Assembly (NCBI GenBank): GCA_002490705.1
Contig: DKUO01000014.1
Location: 1 to 64,000, forward strand
Direction: 5' to 3'
DNA: 64,000 bases
Origin: Lachnospiraceae bacterium UBA7202
GTDB lineage: Bacteria > Bacillota > Clostridia > Lachnospirales > Lachnospiraceae
In this document: in pieces, positions 40,069 to 48,329 of the stretch
How the letters are laid out: the number at the start of each line of letters is the position of its first letter
How positions within the stretch are numbered: position 1 is the stretch's first letter
Notes under the pieces: model-generated
What the model was told of the DNA's origin: nothing
What the model saw: the letters and a program-made list of their open reading frames with translations, nothing else
Databases searched by the model: none
Program-made: the position numbers and the translations under genes

Positions 40069-42447
40069 ATGAAACAGAAAAAATGGATTCTTGTTTTGAC
40101 AGCAATCACGCTGGTGAGCATAGGAATCATATGCCTTGGTATTGTGCTGGTTTCTGGCAGTAAAGATGATAAATACATAAAAACAGCCGTAGCGGGAGAT
40201 ATCTCCCGCTACGAGTGGATGGAAATGCTGTGCGAACAGAGCGGCTTGACAGAGTATAACAGTGCAGCTCCTTATTATGAGGATGTGAATGCGGACAGTC
40301 CGTATTTTCCATACATACAATCGGCCGTGGAATGGAATGTGCTTGCCGGTGATGCGGAGTTTGCAGGGGATGGCTATGCGTCAGGGCGGTTTGTGGCTTT
40401 AACAGCCATGAAATCGTTGGGAGAAAGAAAACTCATGACGTACCTTGAGACAGAGGATGCCTTGTCAGATGATCGTTATTTAAAGCTGGCGATGGAGCAT
40501 GGCCTGATCGAAAAGGACAAGCTTGCGGAAGGCGTTTCAGAGGAGGAATGCGAACGTATTTTGGAAAATCTCCAAGGTCTATATTTTGGTGAATTTTGGA
40601 GGGACGATTATTCCCATATCGTTTATCAGGATGGGGTAATAGAACTGCTACCTGATCAGGTGATACGGAGTAATGTGGACGGAACGGAAATTGTAGTTTC
40701 GGATAGCGCGTCTGATACGCTGGAGACAGGAAACATTATTGTTTTTGAAGAGAAAAATACCAAACTGAAATATGCACGGAGAATCAATGGAAAAGCTCCG
40801 GACGGAACGTTGTCATTAAGCCCGGTAGAACTGGAACAGGCGGTGGAATCCTTTACAGTATCGGATATCATGGAAGTGACTTTTGAGGACATTGTAAAGA
40901 GTTATGCGTCAGAGGATGCCTATTCACTACACCATATAGATGATTGGCAGGATGGGGCAGGATTTATTGAAACGAAATTTTTGCCGGAGGATTTTTCGGG
41001 AAATGTGTCTCATAAAGGGTATAAAATAACGCTTTCTACAGAGGATAACGAGAATGACAAAGATAAGCATTTAGTAATAGAAATCACCGATCACGAGACA
41101 GGAAGATCTATGATGCTGCCCATAGGGGATCAAGTGAAATTGGAGGGTGATTACAGTGTGGAGCTTGACATTGATAAAATATTGATCGGCGCACAGGCGG
41201 ATTACAATTTCTTGGGTGGCGTGCAATATGCGGACGTTGCCGTGGACATAGACAGTACATTTAAAGGGGAAATCAAAGCGGAGGAGGAAGTAAAACTGCC
41301 ACTGTTTAAAACGCCGACGCCGATTCCTTTGGTGAGTGGAATTGCAGGGGTAGATATACAGCTATACTTGGTTTTTTCAACAGAGGGTATGATATCCATT
41401 GAGGCAGAACTGCCGGTAGGAGTATCCGTGGTGTATGAACAGGATAAGGGAATAAGGCGGCAAAAGCAGGAATTGCAGCCTGACCGTCCAGAAATTGAGG
41501 CAAATTGTGATGCTAGCGCAATGTTTCGTTTTGAGCCGGTGTTAGTTGCGTTTGGCGGGAATATCATCGATGTGGAAGCTGATATAGGAATGGCAGCGAG
41601 CGCCCAAATTGCTACTCGAAAAAATGCACAGGTTTGTGCAGAAACAGAAATATCCTTTCCTGTGTTTATGATTTCGGTACTCGGAGACGAAGATGCAGAT
41701 GCTCTGATTGGTTTGTGGGTAGAAACGCAGGAATGGGAAATCATTACATCGGATAATGCGCCGGTGCATATCAATACGCATTTTGAGCTTTTGCCGGATG
41801 GAACTGGGCAGTTTGTGGAGGCGTGTACTTATCAGGAAAAAGAAAACGAGGCAGAAACGGGCGTAGAGGAAGAAGAGACTGCGGAAGCGGCAGGAGATAT
41901 GGAGCGACAGCCGGAAGATGCTTCTCTCCACACTTATTACATGCAGAACAGTGACGCAAAATTTGCGTTTGATTATCCGGATGGATGGTCGCTTGATGCG
42001 GAGGAGAGCAGTTCTTTATCCAACGGCTTCAAGGAAGCGGTAGTATTCAAAAATGACAGAGGTGTTCTTTTGCAATACTGGGAGCAAATGGATAATTATG
42101 CATTAGGAGGCAGGGGACATGATTTGTGCGGTGTGGAGGTGACGAAGGCGGCGGATTCTTCGCTTGATGGGCTTATCGTTGGAAAAATAAAGAGTGTCTC
42201 CGTTGTGGAATATCCTTCCGGAGAGGAATGGCCGATAGAGGATGATGATGAGATGTATGCGGTGATACCGGAAGACCATGTGGGAACGCATTATTATGGG
42301 GGAGCATACTATGCGGATTATCTTTCGTTTGCGTACGGCGGATCGACCTATTATTTTTCTGCAAGCGCACCATATAATGAGAGTCTGACCGAGGAGGAGG
42401 AAAAAGAAGTCATTGCAATCCTGTCAAGTTTCAGGGAAGTGCAGTAG
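40069..42447 (+). CDS. Large unknown extracellular protein with membrane anchor
   Basis: 792 residues. A basic N-terminus and membrane helix (about 6-29) put the rest outside the cell. Residues of about 60-130 resemble a weak S-layer-homology-like segment (YYEDVNADSPYFPYIQSAVEW). The middle is beta-rich and acidic with no known motif; residues of about 610-640 form an acidic linker; the C-terminal about 160 residues contain a PsbP-like pattern (KFAFDYPDGWSLD ... VVFKNDRGVLLQYWEQ) common in Lachnospiraceae surface proteins. ATG 40069 is preferred over TTG 40051/ATG 40054. It follows the LRR lipoprotein by 114 bp. The early coding region carries a 26-bp perfect palindrome. Confidence 0.72.
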   Translation: MKQKKWILVLTAITLVSIGIICLGIVLVSGSKDDKYIKTAVAGDISRYEWMEMLCEQSGLTEYNSAAPYYEDVNADSPYFPYIQSAVEWNVLAGDAEFAGDGYASGRFVALTAMKSLGERKLMTYLETEDALSDDRYLKLAMEHGLIEKDKLAEGVSEEECERILENLQGLYFGEFWRDDYSHIVYQDGVIELLPDQVIRSNVDGTEIVVSDSASDTLETGNIIVFEEKNTKLKYARRINGKAPDGTLSLSPVELEQAVESFTVSDIMEVTFEDIVKSYASEDAYSLHHIDDWQDGAGFIETKFLPEDFSGNVSHKGYKITLSTEDNENDKDKHLVIEITDHETGRSMMLPIGDQVKLEGDYSVELDIDKILIGAQADYNFLGGVQYADVAVDIDSTFKGEIKAEEEVKLPLFKTPTPIPLVSGIAGVDIQLYLVFSTEGMISIEAELPVGVSVVYEQDKGIRRQKQELQPDRPEIEANCDASAMFRFEPVLVAFGGNIIDVEADIGMAASAQIATRKNAQVCAETEISFPVFMISVLGDEDADALIGLWVETQEWEIITSDNAPVHINTHFELLPDGTGQFVEACTYQEKENEAETGVEEEETAEAAGDMERQPEDASLHTYYMQNSDAKFAFDYPDGWSLDAEESSSLSNGFKEAVVFKNDRGVLLQYWEQMDNYALGGRGHDLCGVEVTKAADSSLDGLIVGKIKSVSVVEYPSGEEWPIEDDDEMYAVIPEDHVGTHYYGGAYYADYLSFAYGGSTYYFSASAPYNESLTEEEEKEVIAILSSFREVQ
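40188..40213. repeat. 26-bp perfect palindrome inside a coding region
   Basis: Bases 40188-40213 read identically on both strands; the left arm is CGTAGCGGGAGAT and the right arm its exact complement, without any loop. It encodes about residues 40-48 of the surface protein, just after the membrane helix. Confidence 0.9.
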
Positions 42448-42545
42448 ATTAAAATGGAAAAACCCTCTGTACAAATCTTCCAAAATGACATAAAATCATA
42501 AAAAAGGGGAGTGGAACAGTGTCATATGGAAGAGGAGGTGTGGAA

Positions 42546-42782
42546 ATGAAGACGTATATGCTGGATTTAAATTCCATTGACAAGGTCAAAGGTTTTGTAA
42601 GTGCGATTGAGAAATTCGACGGATACTTTGACATGGCCACCGGCAGATATGTGGTCGATGCCAAGTCCATCATGGGAATTTTTTCCATGGATTTGTCAAA
42701 GAAAGTAGAGTTTCGGATTTTGGAGACCAACGCGCAGATCTCAGAGGTGGAGGCGGCGATCGCGCCTTATATCGCTTCCTAG
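42546..42782 (+). CDS. HPr-like protein lacking the usual phosphorylated histidine
   Basis: 78 residues with the HPr fold pattern: the second half VVDAKSIMGIFSMDLSKKVEFRI matches the HPr block around Ser46 (AKSIMGI). In the first half, where HPr has His15 in the GLHARPA motif, this protein reads DLNSIDKVKGFVSAIEKFDG, without histidine. So it cannot carry PTS phosphate on His15 but keeps a Ser46-like serine. A regulatory role or an unrelated one is possible. ATG 42546 follows AGGAGGTG, eight bases upstream. It is followed by a strong terminator. Confidence 0.8.
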   Translation: MKTYMLDLNSIDKVKGFVSAIEKFDGYFDMATGRYVVDAKSIMGIFSMDLSKKVEFRILETNAQISEVEAAIAPYIAS

Positions 42783-42844
42783 GAAATTGCGATCACGTTT
42801 TTACATAACGGAGAGCGGCGGAAAAACTGTTGCAAAAAGGAAAC

Positions 42845-42882
42845 GGCTGTCAGTGTATTTACACATTGACAGCCATTTTTTC
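42845..42882 (+). terminator. Rho-independent terminator between HPr-like gene and rmuC
   Basis: GGCTGTCA...TGACAGCC stem, extended by GTGT/ACAC pairing, followed by ATTTTTTC. It ends the plus-strand transcript before the convergent rmuC gene. Confidence 0.8.
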
Positions 42883-42901
42883 GGAATCGCTGCTGTCGGG
42901 C

Positions 42902-44182
42902 TTAAAGCGGTTCATCGGCGGCATCCTCCAATGCAGCCTGCAAAGGGGTATCGGTATCGGTCAATTCCTCTACGCTGCGAAGCGTCCGGTTGATTGCCCG
43001 GGTGCGCGTGCCGACGATATCGGAGAGCGTCTTATCGGCAGTCTGAATCTGCTTTTGCGCCTTGTCAAGCATATCGCCGAACTTAATAAACTCCGACTTC
43101 ACGGCGCGGAGCGTATCCCACACTTCCTGCGAACGCTGTTCGATGGCAAGCGTCTTAAAGCCCATTTGCAGGGAGGAGAGAAAGGCCGAGAGCGTAGTCG
43201 CGCCGACCGCCGTAATCTTGTATTTATCCCTAAGCTCCTCAAACAGAGCCGAATTTTGAACGACTTCCGCGTACAGGCCCTCCGTGGGCAAAAACATCAG
43301 CGCAAAATCGGTGGTCTTCGGAGGAACGATATATTTGTCGTGAATCTCCTTGGCAAAAGCGCGGATTTTCAGGGTAAGGGAACGGCGAGCCTCGTCGATT
43401 GCCTGTTTATCCTCCGCGTCGATCAGCCGGTTATAGTCCTCGATGGGGAACTTGCTGTCGATGGGCAAAAGTAAGGGGGTATCCCCGCTGCCGGGAAGCT
43501 TGACGGCAAACTCTACGCGCTTGCCGTCTGCGATCTCCACATTCGTTTCATACTGCGTCGGCGCAAGAATGTCGGAGAGCAGCATTTCAAGGCGGATTTC
43601 GCCGTAGATGCCGCGCTCCTTTACATTCGTGAGGGCATTTTTCAGCGACTTGGCATCGGCGGCGAGGGCTTTCATCTCACCAAGCCCCTGCCCCACACTC
43701 TCCAGCTGCTTGCTGACCAGTTCAAAGGACTGGGCAAGGCGGGTTTCCAGTGTCTTCTGTAATTTTTCATCCACCACGCCCTGTATCTGCTCCAGCCGCT
43801 TTTCATTGCTTTCCTGCAAGGATTTCATTTTGTTCTCAAGCGTTGTGTTGATCTTTTCAATATTTTCCGTATTGGCGCGCTGGATGGACGAAAGGCGGTT
43901 GTCGACCTGCTCGCCGAAGGTGTGGAGCTGCTGGTTGACCTCGCTGCGGTTTGACGACAGGGTATCCTGAATGCTCTTCTGTATCACACCGAAGCGTTCA
44001 AACTGTTCCGTCGTGCCGTTTGCAATCTGCTTTTGCACATCGCTTCGCTGCTCCTCGGCGTTTTGCTTCAACAGGGACGTTATCTCTGTAACGTCGGATT
44101 TCCTGCGGCCCGAGAGTTGAAGCAGAAGGATCACAAAAAGCATCATAACTGTTATAATACCTAAAATTTCCGCCAATCCCAT
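42902..44182 (-). CDS. rmuC: RmuC-family DNA recombination protein
   Basis: 426 residues. N-terminal membrane helix (about 5-25), a long coiled coil (about 40-170), then the RmuC core with GIYGEIRLEMLLSDILAP, LPIDSKFPIEDYNRL and FALMFLPTEGLYAEVV, which belongs to the PD-(D/E)XK-like fold of RmuC. RmuC limits inversions at short inverted repeats in E. coli. Convergent with the HPr-like gene. The promoter on the minus strand at 44214-44242 gives a short leader. Confidence 0.93.
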   Translation of the reverse strand: MGLAEILGIITVMMLFVILLLQLSGRRKSDVTEITSLLKQNAEEQRSDVQKQIANGTTEQFERFGVIQKSIQDTLSSNRSEVNQQLHTFGEQVDNRLSSIQRANTENIEKINTTLENKMKSLQESNEKRLEQIQGVVDEKLQKTLETRLAQSFELVSKQLESVGQGLGEMKALAADAKSLKNALTNVKERGIYGEIRLEMLLSDILAPTQYETNVEIADGKRVEFAVKLPGSGDTPLLLPIDSKFPIEDYNRLIDAEDKQAIDEARRSLTLKIRAFAKEIHDKYIVPPKTTDFALMFLPTEGLYAEVVQNSALFEELRDKYKITAVGATTLSAFLSSLQMGFKTLAIEQRSQEVWDTLRAVKSEFIKFGDMLDKAQKQIQTADKTLSDIVGTRTRAINRTLRSVEELTDTDTPLQAALEDAADEPL

Positions 44183-44213
44183 TGTTATTTCTCCCCTTTC
44201 TGTCTAAAATGTT

Positions 44214-44242
44214 ATTATACTATCATTGGTGCCATATTTCAA
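44214..44242 (-). promoter_or_regulatory. rmuC promoter
   Basis: On the minus strand TTGAAA (44242-44237), 17-bp spacer, TATAAT (44219-44214), 32 bp before the rmuC start. Confidence 0.75.
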
Positions 44243-44280
44243 TTCGCGGGAAATGGGACGAATTTCCTCCGCGGCGGGAT

Positions 44281-44309
44281 TTGCCTTTCGGCGGTATTTG
44301 TGCTAAGAT
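44281..44309 (+). promoter_or_regulatory. Promoter of the SUF-like operon
   Basis: TTGCCT (44281-44286), 17-bp spacer, TAAGAT (44304-44309) with an extended-10 TGC. It lies 62 bp before the SufC-like ATG. No IscR-type site was recognised. Confidence 0.6.
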
Positions 44310-44371
44310 AACCTACTAAGGACCTTTTCGGATCGGGTGCCGGGGACGTCCTGTAGAGTTGGAGGTTTGTC

Positions 44372-45100
44372 ATGCTTGAGCTTAGAAACGTCTCTTTTCA
44401 GGCGGAGAACGAGGACAACGGAAAAGAGATCGAAATATTAAGGAATATTAATCTGACGATAGAAGATCAGTTCGTGGCGGTCACAGGGCCGAACGGGAGC
44501 GGAAAGTCTACGCTGGCAAAGATCGTGGCGGGGATTCTGACGCCGACGGAAGGACAGATTTTTTTGGACGGCGTTGACATTACGGAAAAATCCATCACGG
44601 AGCGGGCAAGGCTGGGGATCGGATTCGCATTTCAGCAGCCGGTCCGTTTCAAGGGAATTACTGTGAAAGATCTGCTTTCCATTGCGGCGGGCAAAGATAC
44701 GGACATGTCGGAGATCTGTTCCATGCTCTCCGAGGTGGGACTCTGCGCCAGAGATTATGTAAACCGAGAAATCAACGCGAGTCTCTCCGGCGGGGAATTG
44801 AAACGCATCGAGATTGCCATGATTATGGCGAGAAAAAGCCGGCTGGCTATCTTCGACGAGCCGGAGGCGGGTATTGATTTGTGGAGCTTTCAGAGCCTGA
44901 TCCGTGTTTTTGAAAAAATGCATGAGGAGATAAGGGGAACGATTCTGATCATTTCCCATCAAGAGAGAATTTTAAATATTGCGGATCAGATCGTGCTTCT
45001 CTCAGACGGCAGGATCGAGAAGGTTGGCAGCAGAGAAGAGATTATGCCGGAGCTTTTGGGAGCGGGACGGCCCTGCCGGACGTTATCGGATAAATTATAG
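44372..45100 (+). CDS. SufC-like Fe-S assembly ATPase
   Basis: 242 residues, single ABC ATPase of the SufC branch. Walker A GPNGSGKST, Q-loop FAFQQPVRFKG, signature LSGGELKR, Walker B LAIFDEPEAGIDLWS, switch ISHQERIL. The E-A-G-I-D after Walker B and the absence of membrane partners are SufC-like. It is followed 24 bp later by a short SufB/D-like scaffold gene and nothing else of the SUF system, the arrangement called a SUF-like minimal system. It should drive scaffold opening for cluster assembly. Start ATG 44372 follows TTGGAGG. Confidence 0.9.
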   Translation: MLELRNVSFQAENEDNGKEIEILRNINLTIEDQFVAVTGPNGSGKSTLAKIVAGILTPTEGQIFLDGVDITEKSITERARLGIGFAFQQPVRFKGITVKDLLSIAAGKDTDMSEICSMLSEVGLCARDYVNREINASLSGGELKRIEIAMIMARKSRLAIFDEPEAGIDLWSFQSLIRVFEKMHEEIRGTILIISHQERILNIADQIVLLSDGRIEKVGSREEIMPELLGAGRPCRTLSDKL

Positions 45101-45124
45101 CAACGTGAGAATATGGAGAACATT

Positions 45125-46042
45125 ATGGACGCAATACAACAGGAGCTGCTGTCGCAGGTGGCAGGTCTGCATGAGGTGCCGGAGGGCGCATACAATATCC
45201 GTGCCAACGGTGAGCTGGCCGGGAGAAGCACGACGGCCAATATTGATATTATCACTAAGGAGGACCGCTCGGGCATTGATATCCGGATTAAACCGGGTAC
45301 AAAAAAGGAGAGTGTGCATATTCCCGTGGTGTTAAGCAAGAGCGGACTGAAAGAGAGTGTGTACAATGATTTTTTCGTGGGAGAGGACTGCGACGTCACC
45401 ATTATAGCCGGCTGCGGCATTCACAACAGCGGCCCGGACGACTCGGCCCATTCCGGTATCCATCGTTTTTTTGTGGAGAAAAACGCAAAAGTGAGATATG
45501 TGGAAAAGCATTACGGTTCCGGGGACGGCAGCGGGGAGAGAATTATGAATCCCACCACGGAAATCCATCTTGCCCAGGGCGCAAGTCTGGAAATGGAGAC
45601 GGTGCAGATCAAGGGCATTGACTCTACGGTGCGGACGACAAACGCTGAGGTGGCTCAGGGCGCAAGTCTGGTGATCAAAGAAAAAATCATGACCCATGGA
45701 AAGCAGCATGCGGAGACGGATTTTAAAGTGGACATGGCGGGGGCGGATTCCTCCGTGAATTTGATTTCCAGGTCGGTGGCCAAGGGACATTCCAGTCAGG
45801 TGTTTAGAAGCTGTATTGAGGGCAACGCGAGCTGCCACGGACACAGCGAATGCGACGCCATCATTATGGATGAAGCCAGCGTCAGCGCGATTCCAGAATT
45901 GACAGCCAACGACATTGACGCAAATTTGATTCACGAAGCGGCGATCGGCAAGATCGCAGGAGAGCAACTGATAAAACTCATGACGCTTGGCCTTACGGAA
46001 AAGGAAGCGGAAGAGCAGATTGTAAACGGGTTTTTAAAATGA
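45125..46042 (+). CDS. Minimal SufB/SufD-like Fe-S scaffold protein
   Basis: 305 residues, much shorter than SufB (about 470). It is made essentially of the beta-helix core: repeated strands such as TEIHLAQGASLEMETVQIKG and NAEVAQGASLVIKEK, then NASCHGHSECDAIIMDE and the C-terminal HEAAIGKIAGEQLIKLMTLGL ... AEEQIV, matching the SufB/D C-terminus that docks SufC. Works with the upstream ATPase in iron-sulfur cluster assembly; SufS, SufU and SufD are not encoded nearby. ATG 45125 is preferred over 45113 because GGAGAA lies before it. Its end overlaps the cardiolipin synthase start by 4 bp (ATGA). Confidence 0.88.
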   Translation: MDAIQQELLSQVAGLHEVPEGAYNIRANGELAGRSTTANIDIITKEDRSGIDIRIKPGTKKESVHIPVVLSKSGLKESVYNDFFVGEDCDVTIIAGCGIHNSGPDDSAHSGIHRFFVEKNAKVRYVEKHYGSGDGSGERIMNPTTEIHLAQGASLEMETVQIKGIDSTVRTTNAEVAQGASLVIKEKIMTHGKQHAETDFKVDMAGADSSVNLISRSVAKGHSSQVFRSCIEGNASCHGHSECDAIIMDEASVSAIPELTANDIDANLIHEAAIGKIAGEQLIKLMTLGLTEKEAEEQIVNGFLK

Positions 46043-47571
46043 GAAAGTTTTTGCAGTATGCATTAAATCGAGTGGTTATTACGGCGTTGATCGTGTTGAT
46101 GCAGGTATGTTTTTTCCTGTTTATTCTGCTGCGGTGGGGAAGCGATTACCTGTGGTTCTCCATGGTGCTGCGTTTCATCACGATGTGGGCGGTGATCTAT
46201 ATTATATGGCGGCCGAACAATCCGGCTGTAAAGCTGGCTTGGATCGTGCCGATTTTGCTGTTTCCCCTGTTTGGCGGGGTGATGTACATGCTCTTCGGTC
46301 ATGTGATTGTGCCGAAAAAACTGCGGGAGAGTATGGAACGGACGCAGGAACTGGTAAAGAAGAGTCTTGTGCAGGACGAAAGTGTTTTGGAGGCGTTGGA
46401 AAAGGAGAATTTTGCGGCAGCCAATCAGAGCCGCTACATTACCTCCTATGCGCTGACGCCCTTATGGAATCACACGGCAACTTCTTATTTCCCGAATGGA
46501 GAGGCGTGGTGGAAGAGTCTGCTTTCTGATCTGGAACGGGCGGAGCGTTTTATCTTCCTTGAATTTTTTATCATCAAGGAGGGGACGATGTGGAATGAGG
46601 TTCTTGCCATTTTAGAGCGAAAAGCCCAGGAAGGTCTGGACGTTAGGGTGATTTATGACGATGTGGGATGCGTGTTTCTCTTGCCCAAATATTATGACCG
46701 GGTGCTGGAGAAGAAGGGAATCAAGTGCGTGGCTTTTAACCGGCTGGTGCCCTTTATGTCTCTGGTGTTAAATAACAGGGATCACAGGAAGATCGTGGTG
46801 GTAGACGGCAAAACAGCTTATACCGGCGGCATTAACCTGTCGGATGAGTATATTAACTATGAGCATCCCTACGGGGACGATTGGAAGGACGTCGGAATCC
46901 GCATGGAAGGGCCTGCGGTCTGGAATTATACGGTGATGTTTTTGCAGATGTGGAATATGTCCCGCTATTCGGAGGAGGATTACCGCAGATATTTCCATAC
47001 CTTCGAAAATCCGCCTGCGGCGGCGGGGTATGTGCAGCCCTATGTGGACACGCCTTTAGACGACGAGGTGCTGGGGGAAAACGTATATCTGAACATGATC
47101 GGCGGCGCGAAACGGTATATCTGGATCTATACCCCGTATTTTGTCACGGACAATGAAATGCTTACCGCCCTGAAACTCGCTGCAAAGCGGGGCGTTGATG
47201 TGCGCATTGTGACCCCTGGGGTGCCGGATAAGAAATTTGTCTATTGGCTGACCCAATCGAATTATCAGTATTTGATTCAGGCAGGCGTCGGCATTTATCA
47301 GTATACGCCCGGCTTTATTCATGCAAAATGTGTGCTTGTGGATGATGAGACAGCGGTGGTGGGGACGATCAATTTTGATTACCGGAGTTTTTATCACCAT
47401 TTTGAATGCGGTGTTTTTCTTTATCGGACGCAGGCGGTGGAAGAATTGAAAAAGGATATGGAGGAAACCTTTGCGGTTTGCGAGCAGATTACCTTGGCAT
47501 GGTGTAAGGAGAAGTTTGTGAAGACCATGGTGCTTGGGCCGCTGTTAAAACTGCTGTCACCGCTGTTATAG
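46039..47571 (+). CDS. cls: Cardiolipin synthase (phospholipase D superfamily)
   Basis: Membrane enzyme condensing phosphatidylglycerol to cardiolipin, 510 residues. Two N-terminal membrane helix regions (about 10-32 and 37-90), then two HKD motifs: HRKIVVVDGKTAYTGG and HAKCVLVDDETAVVGTINFD. The ATG overlaps the SufB-like stop by 4 bp, so translation is coupled although no functional link is known. The acyltransferase gene downstream points to a phospholipid theme. Confidence 0.95.
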   Translation: MRKFLQYALNRVVITALIVLMQVCFFLFILLRWGSDYLWFSMVLRFITMWAVIYIIWRPNNPAVKLAWIVPILLFPLFGGVMYMLFGHVIVPKKLRESMERTQELVKKSLVQDESVLEALEKENFAAANQSRYITSYALTPLWNHTATSYFPNGEAWWKSLLSDLERAERFIFLEFFIIKEGTMWNEVLAILERKAQEGLDVRVIYDDVGCVFLLPKYYDRVLEKKGIKCVAFNRLVPFMSLVLNNRDHRKIVVVDGKTAYTGGINLSDEYINYEHPYGDDWKDVGIRMEGPAVWNYTVMFLQMWNMSRYSEEDYRRYFHTFENPPAAAGYVQPYVDTPLDDEVLGENVYLNMIGGAKRYIWIYTPYFVTDNEMLTALKLAAKRGVDVRIVTPGVPDKKFVYWLTQSNYQYLIQAGVGIYQYTPGFIHAKCVLVDDETAVVGTINFDYRSFYHHFECGVFLYRTQAVEELKKDMEETFAVCEQITLAWCKEKFVKTMVLGPLLKLLSPLL

Positions 47572-47605
47572 GGAAAAGAGCGGTTTTTCATGAACGGAGG
47601 AAATT

Positions 47606-48322
47606 ATGATACGTTTTATCAAGGTAATTGTGTGGAATCTGCCGAGAATCTACATGGTTCCTAAAATGGCCTATAAGGCGAAGCACGCGCAGCGTTACGG
47701 AGAGGAAGCCTGTTATGCCTATGCGAGACTGGCCATCAGGCGGATGATGCGCGCCGGACATATCACGACCAAAAAATACGGTGTGGAGAATCTGCCGGGA
47801 GAGGGCGGCTATATTTTGACGCCGAATCATCAGGGAAAATACGATGCGCTGGGCATCATGATATCCCATGACGCTCCCTGCTCGGTAGTCATTGACGATG
47901 CAAAGTCCCACGGCTTTCTGGTGAAGCAGTTCATTGACCTGGTGCGGGGAAAGCGAATGAAAAAGGATGACACCAGACAGTCTATCGGTATCATAAAGGA
48001 ATTGGCCGAGGATACCAGGAAGGGACGGCGGTTTATTATCTTCCCGGAGGGCGGATACTGTCATAACCACAATACGGTAGGAGAATTTAAGCCCGGGTGC
48101 TTTAAAAGCGCCGTGAAAGCCAGAGTGCCGATTGTGCCGGTGGCGCTGATTGACTCCTATAAGGTGTTTGAGGAGTGGACACTGAAAAAGGTGGAGACAC
48201 AGGTTCACTTTTTAAAGGCAATTCCCTATGAGGAGTACAAGGGTATGACCACGACACAGATCGCGGAGATGGTGAGAGACAGGATTGTGAGCCGGATCAG
48301 CGAAGTGCTGAGTCCGGCTTGA
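47606..48322 (+). CDS. Lysophospholipid acyltransferase (PlsC family)
   Basis: 238 residues. Acyltransferase block 1 is NHQGKYD (His-x4-Asp) and block 3 is IFPEGGY, as in 1-acylglycerol-3-phosphate acyltransferases; a hydrophobic N-terminus supports membrane association. It probably makes phosphatidic acid or remodels lysolipids. ATG 47606 follows CGGAGGAAAT. Ends 8 bp before the convergent tmcAL gene, with no terminator between. Confidence 0.88.
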   Translation: MIRFIKVIVWNLPRIYMVPKMAYKAKHAQRYGEEACYAYARLAIRRMMRAGHITTKKYGVENLPGEGGYILTPNHQGKYDALGIMISHDAPCSVVIDDAKSHGFLVKQFIDLVRGKRMKKDDTRQSIGIIKELAEDTRKGRRFIIFPEGGYCHNHNTVGEFKPGCFKSAVKARVPIVPVALIDSYKVFEEWTLKKVETQVHFLKAIPYEEYKGMTTTQIAEMVRDRIVSRISEVLSPA

Positions 48323-48329
48323 CATGACA

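Noticed and set aside
42830..43474. 214-codon plus-strand open frame
   Set aside because: Lies antisense to rmuC, which has clear conserved motifs and its own promoter; the frame also runs through the terminator hairpin.
44245..44273. Inverted repeat CGCGGGAAAT...ATTTCC..CGCG between rmuC and the SUF-like operon
   Set aside because: Imperfect and just upstream of both promoters; could be an operator, but there is too little symmetry to claim one.
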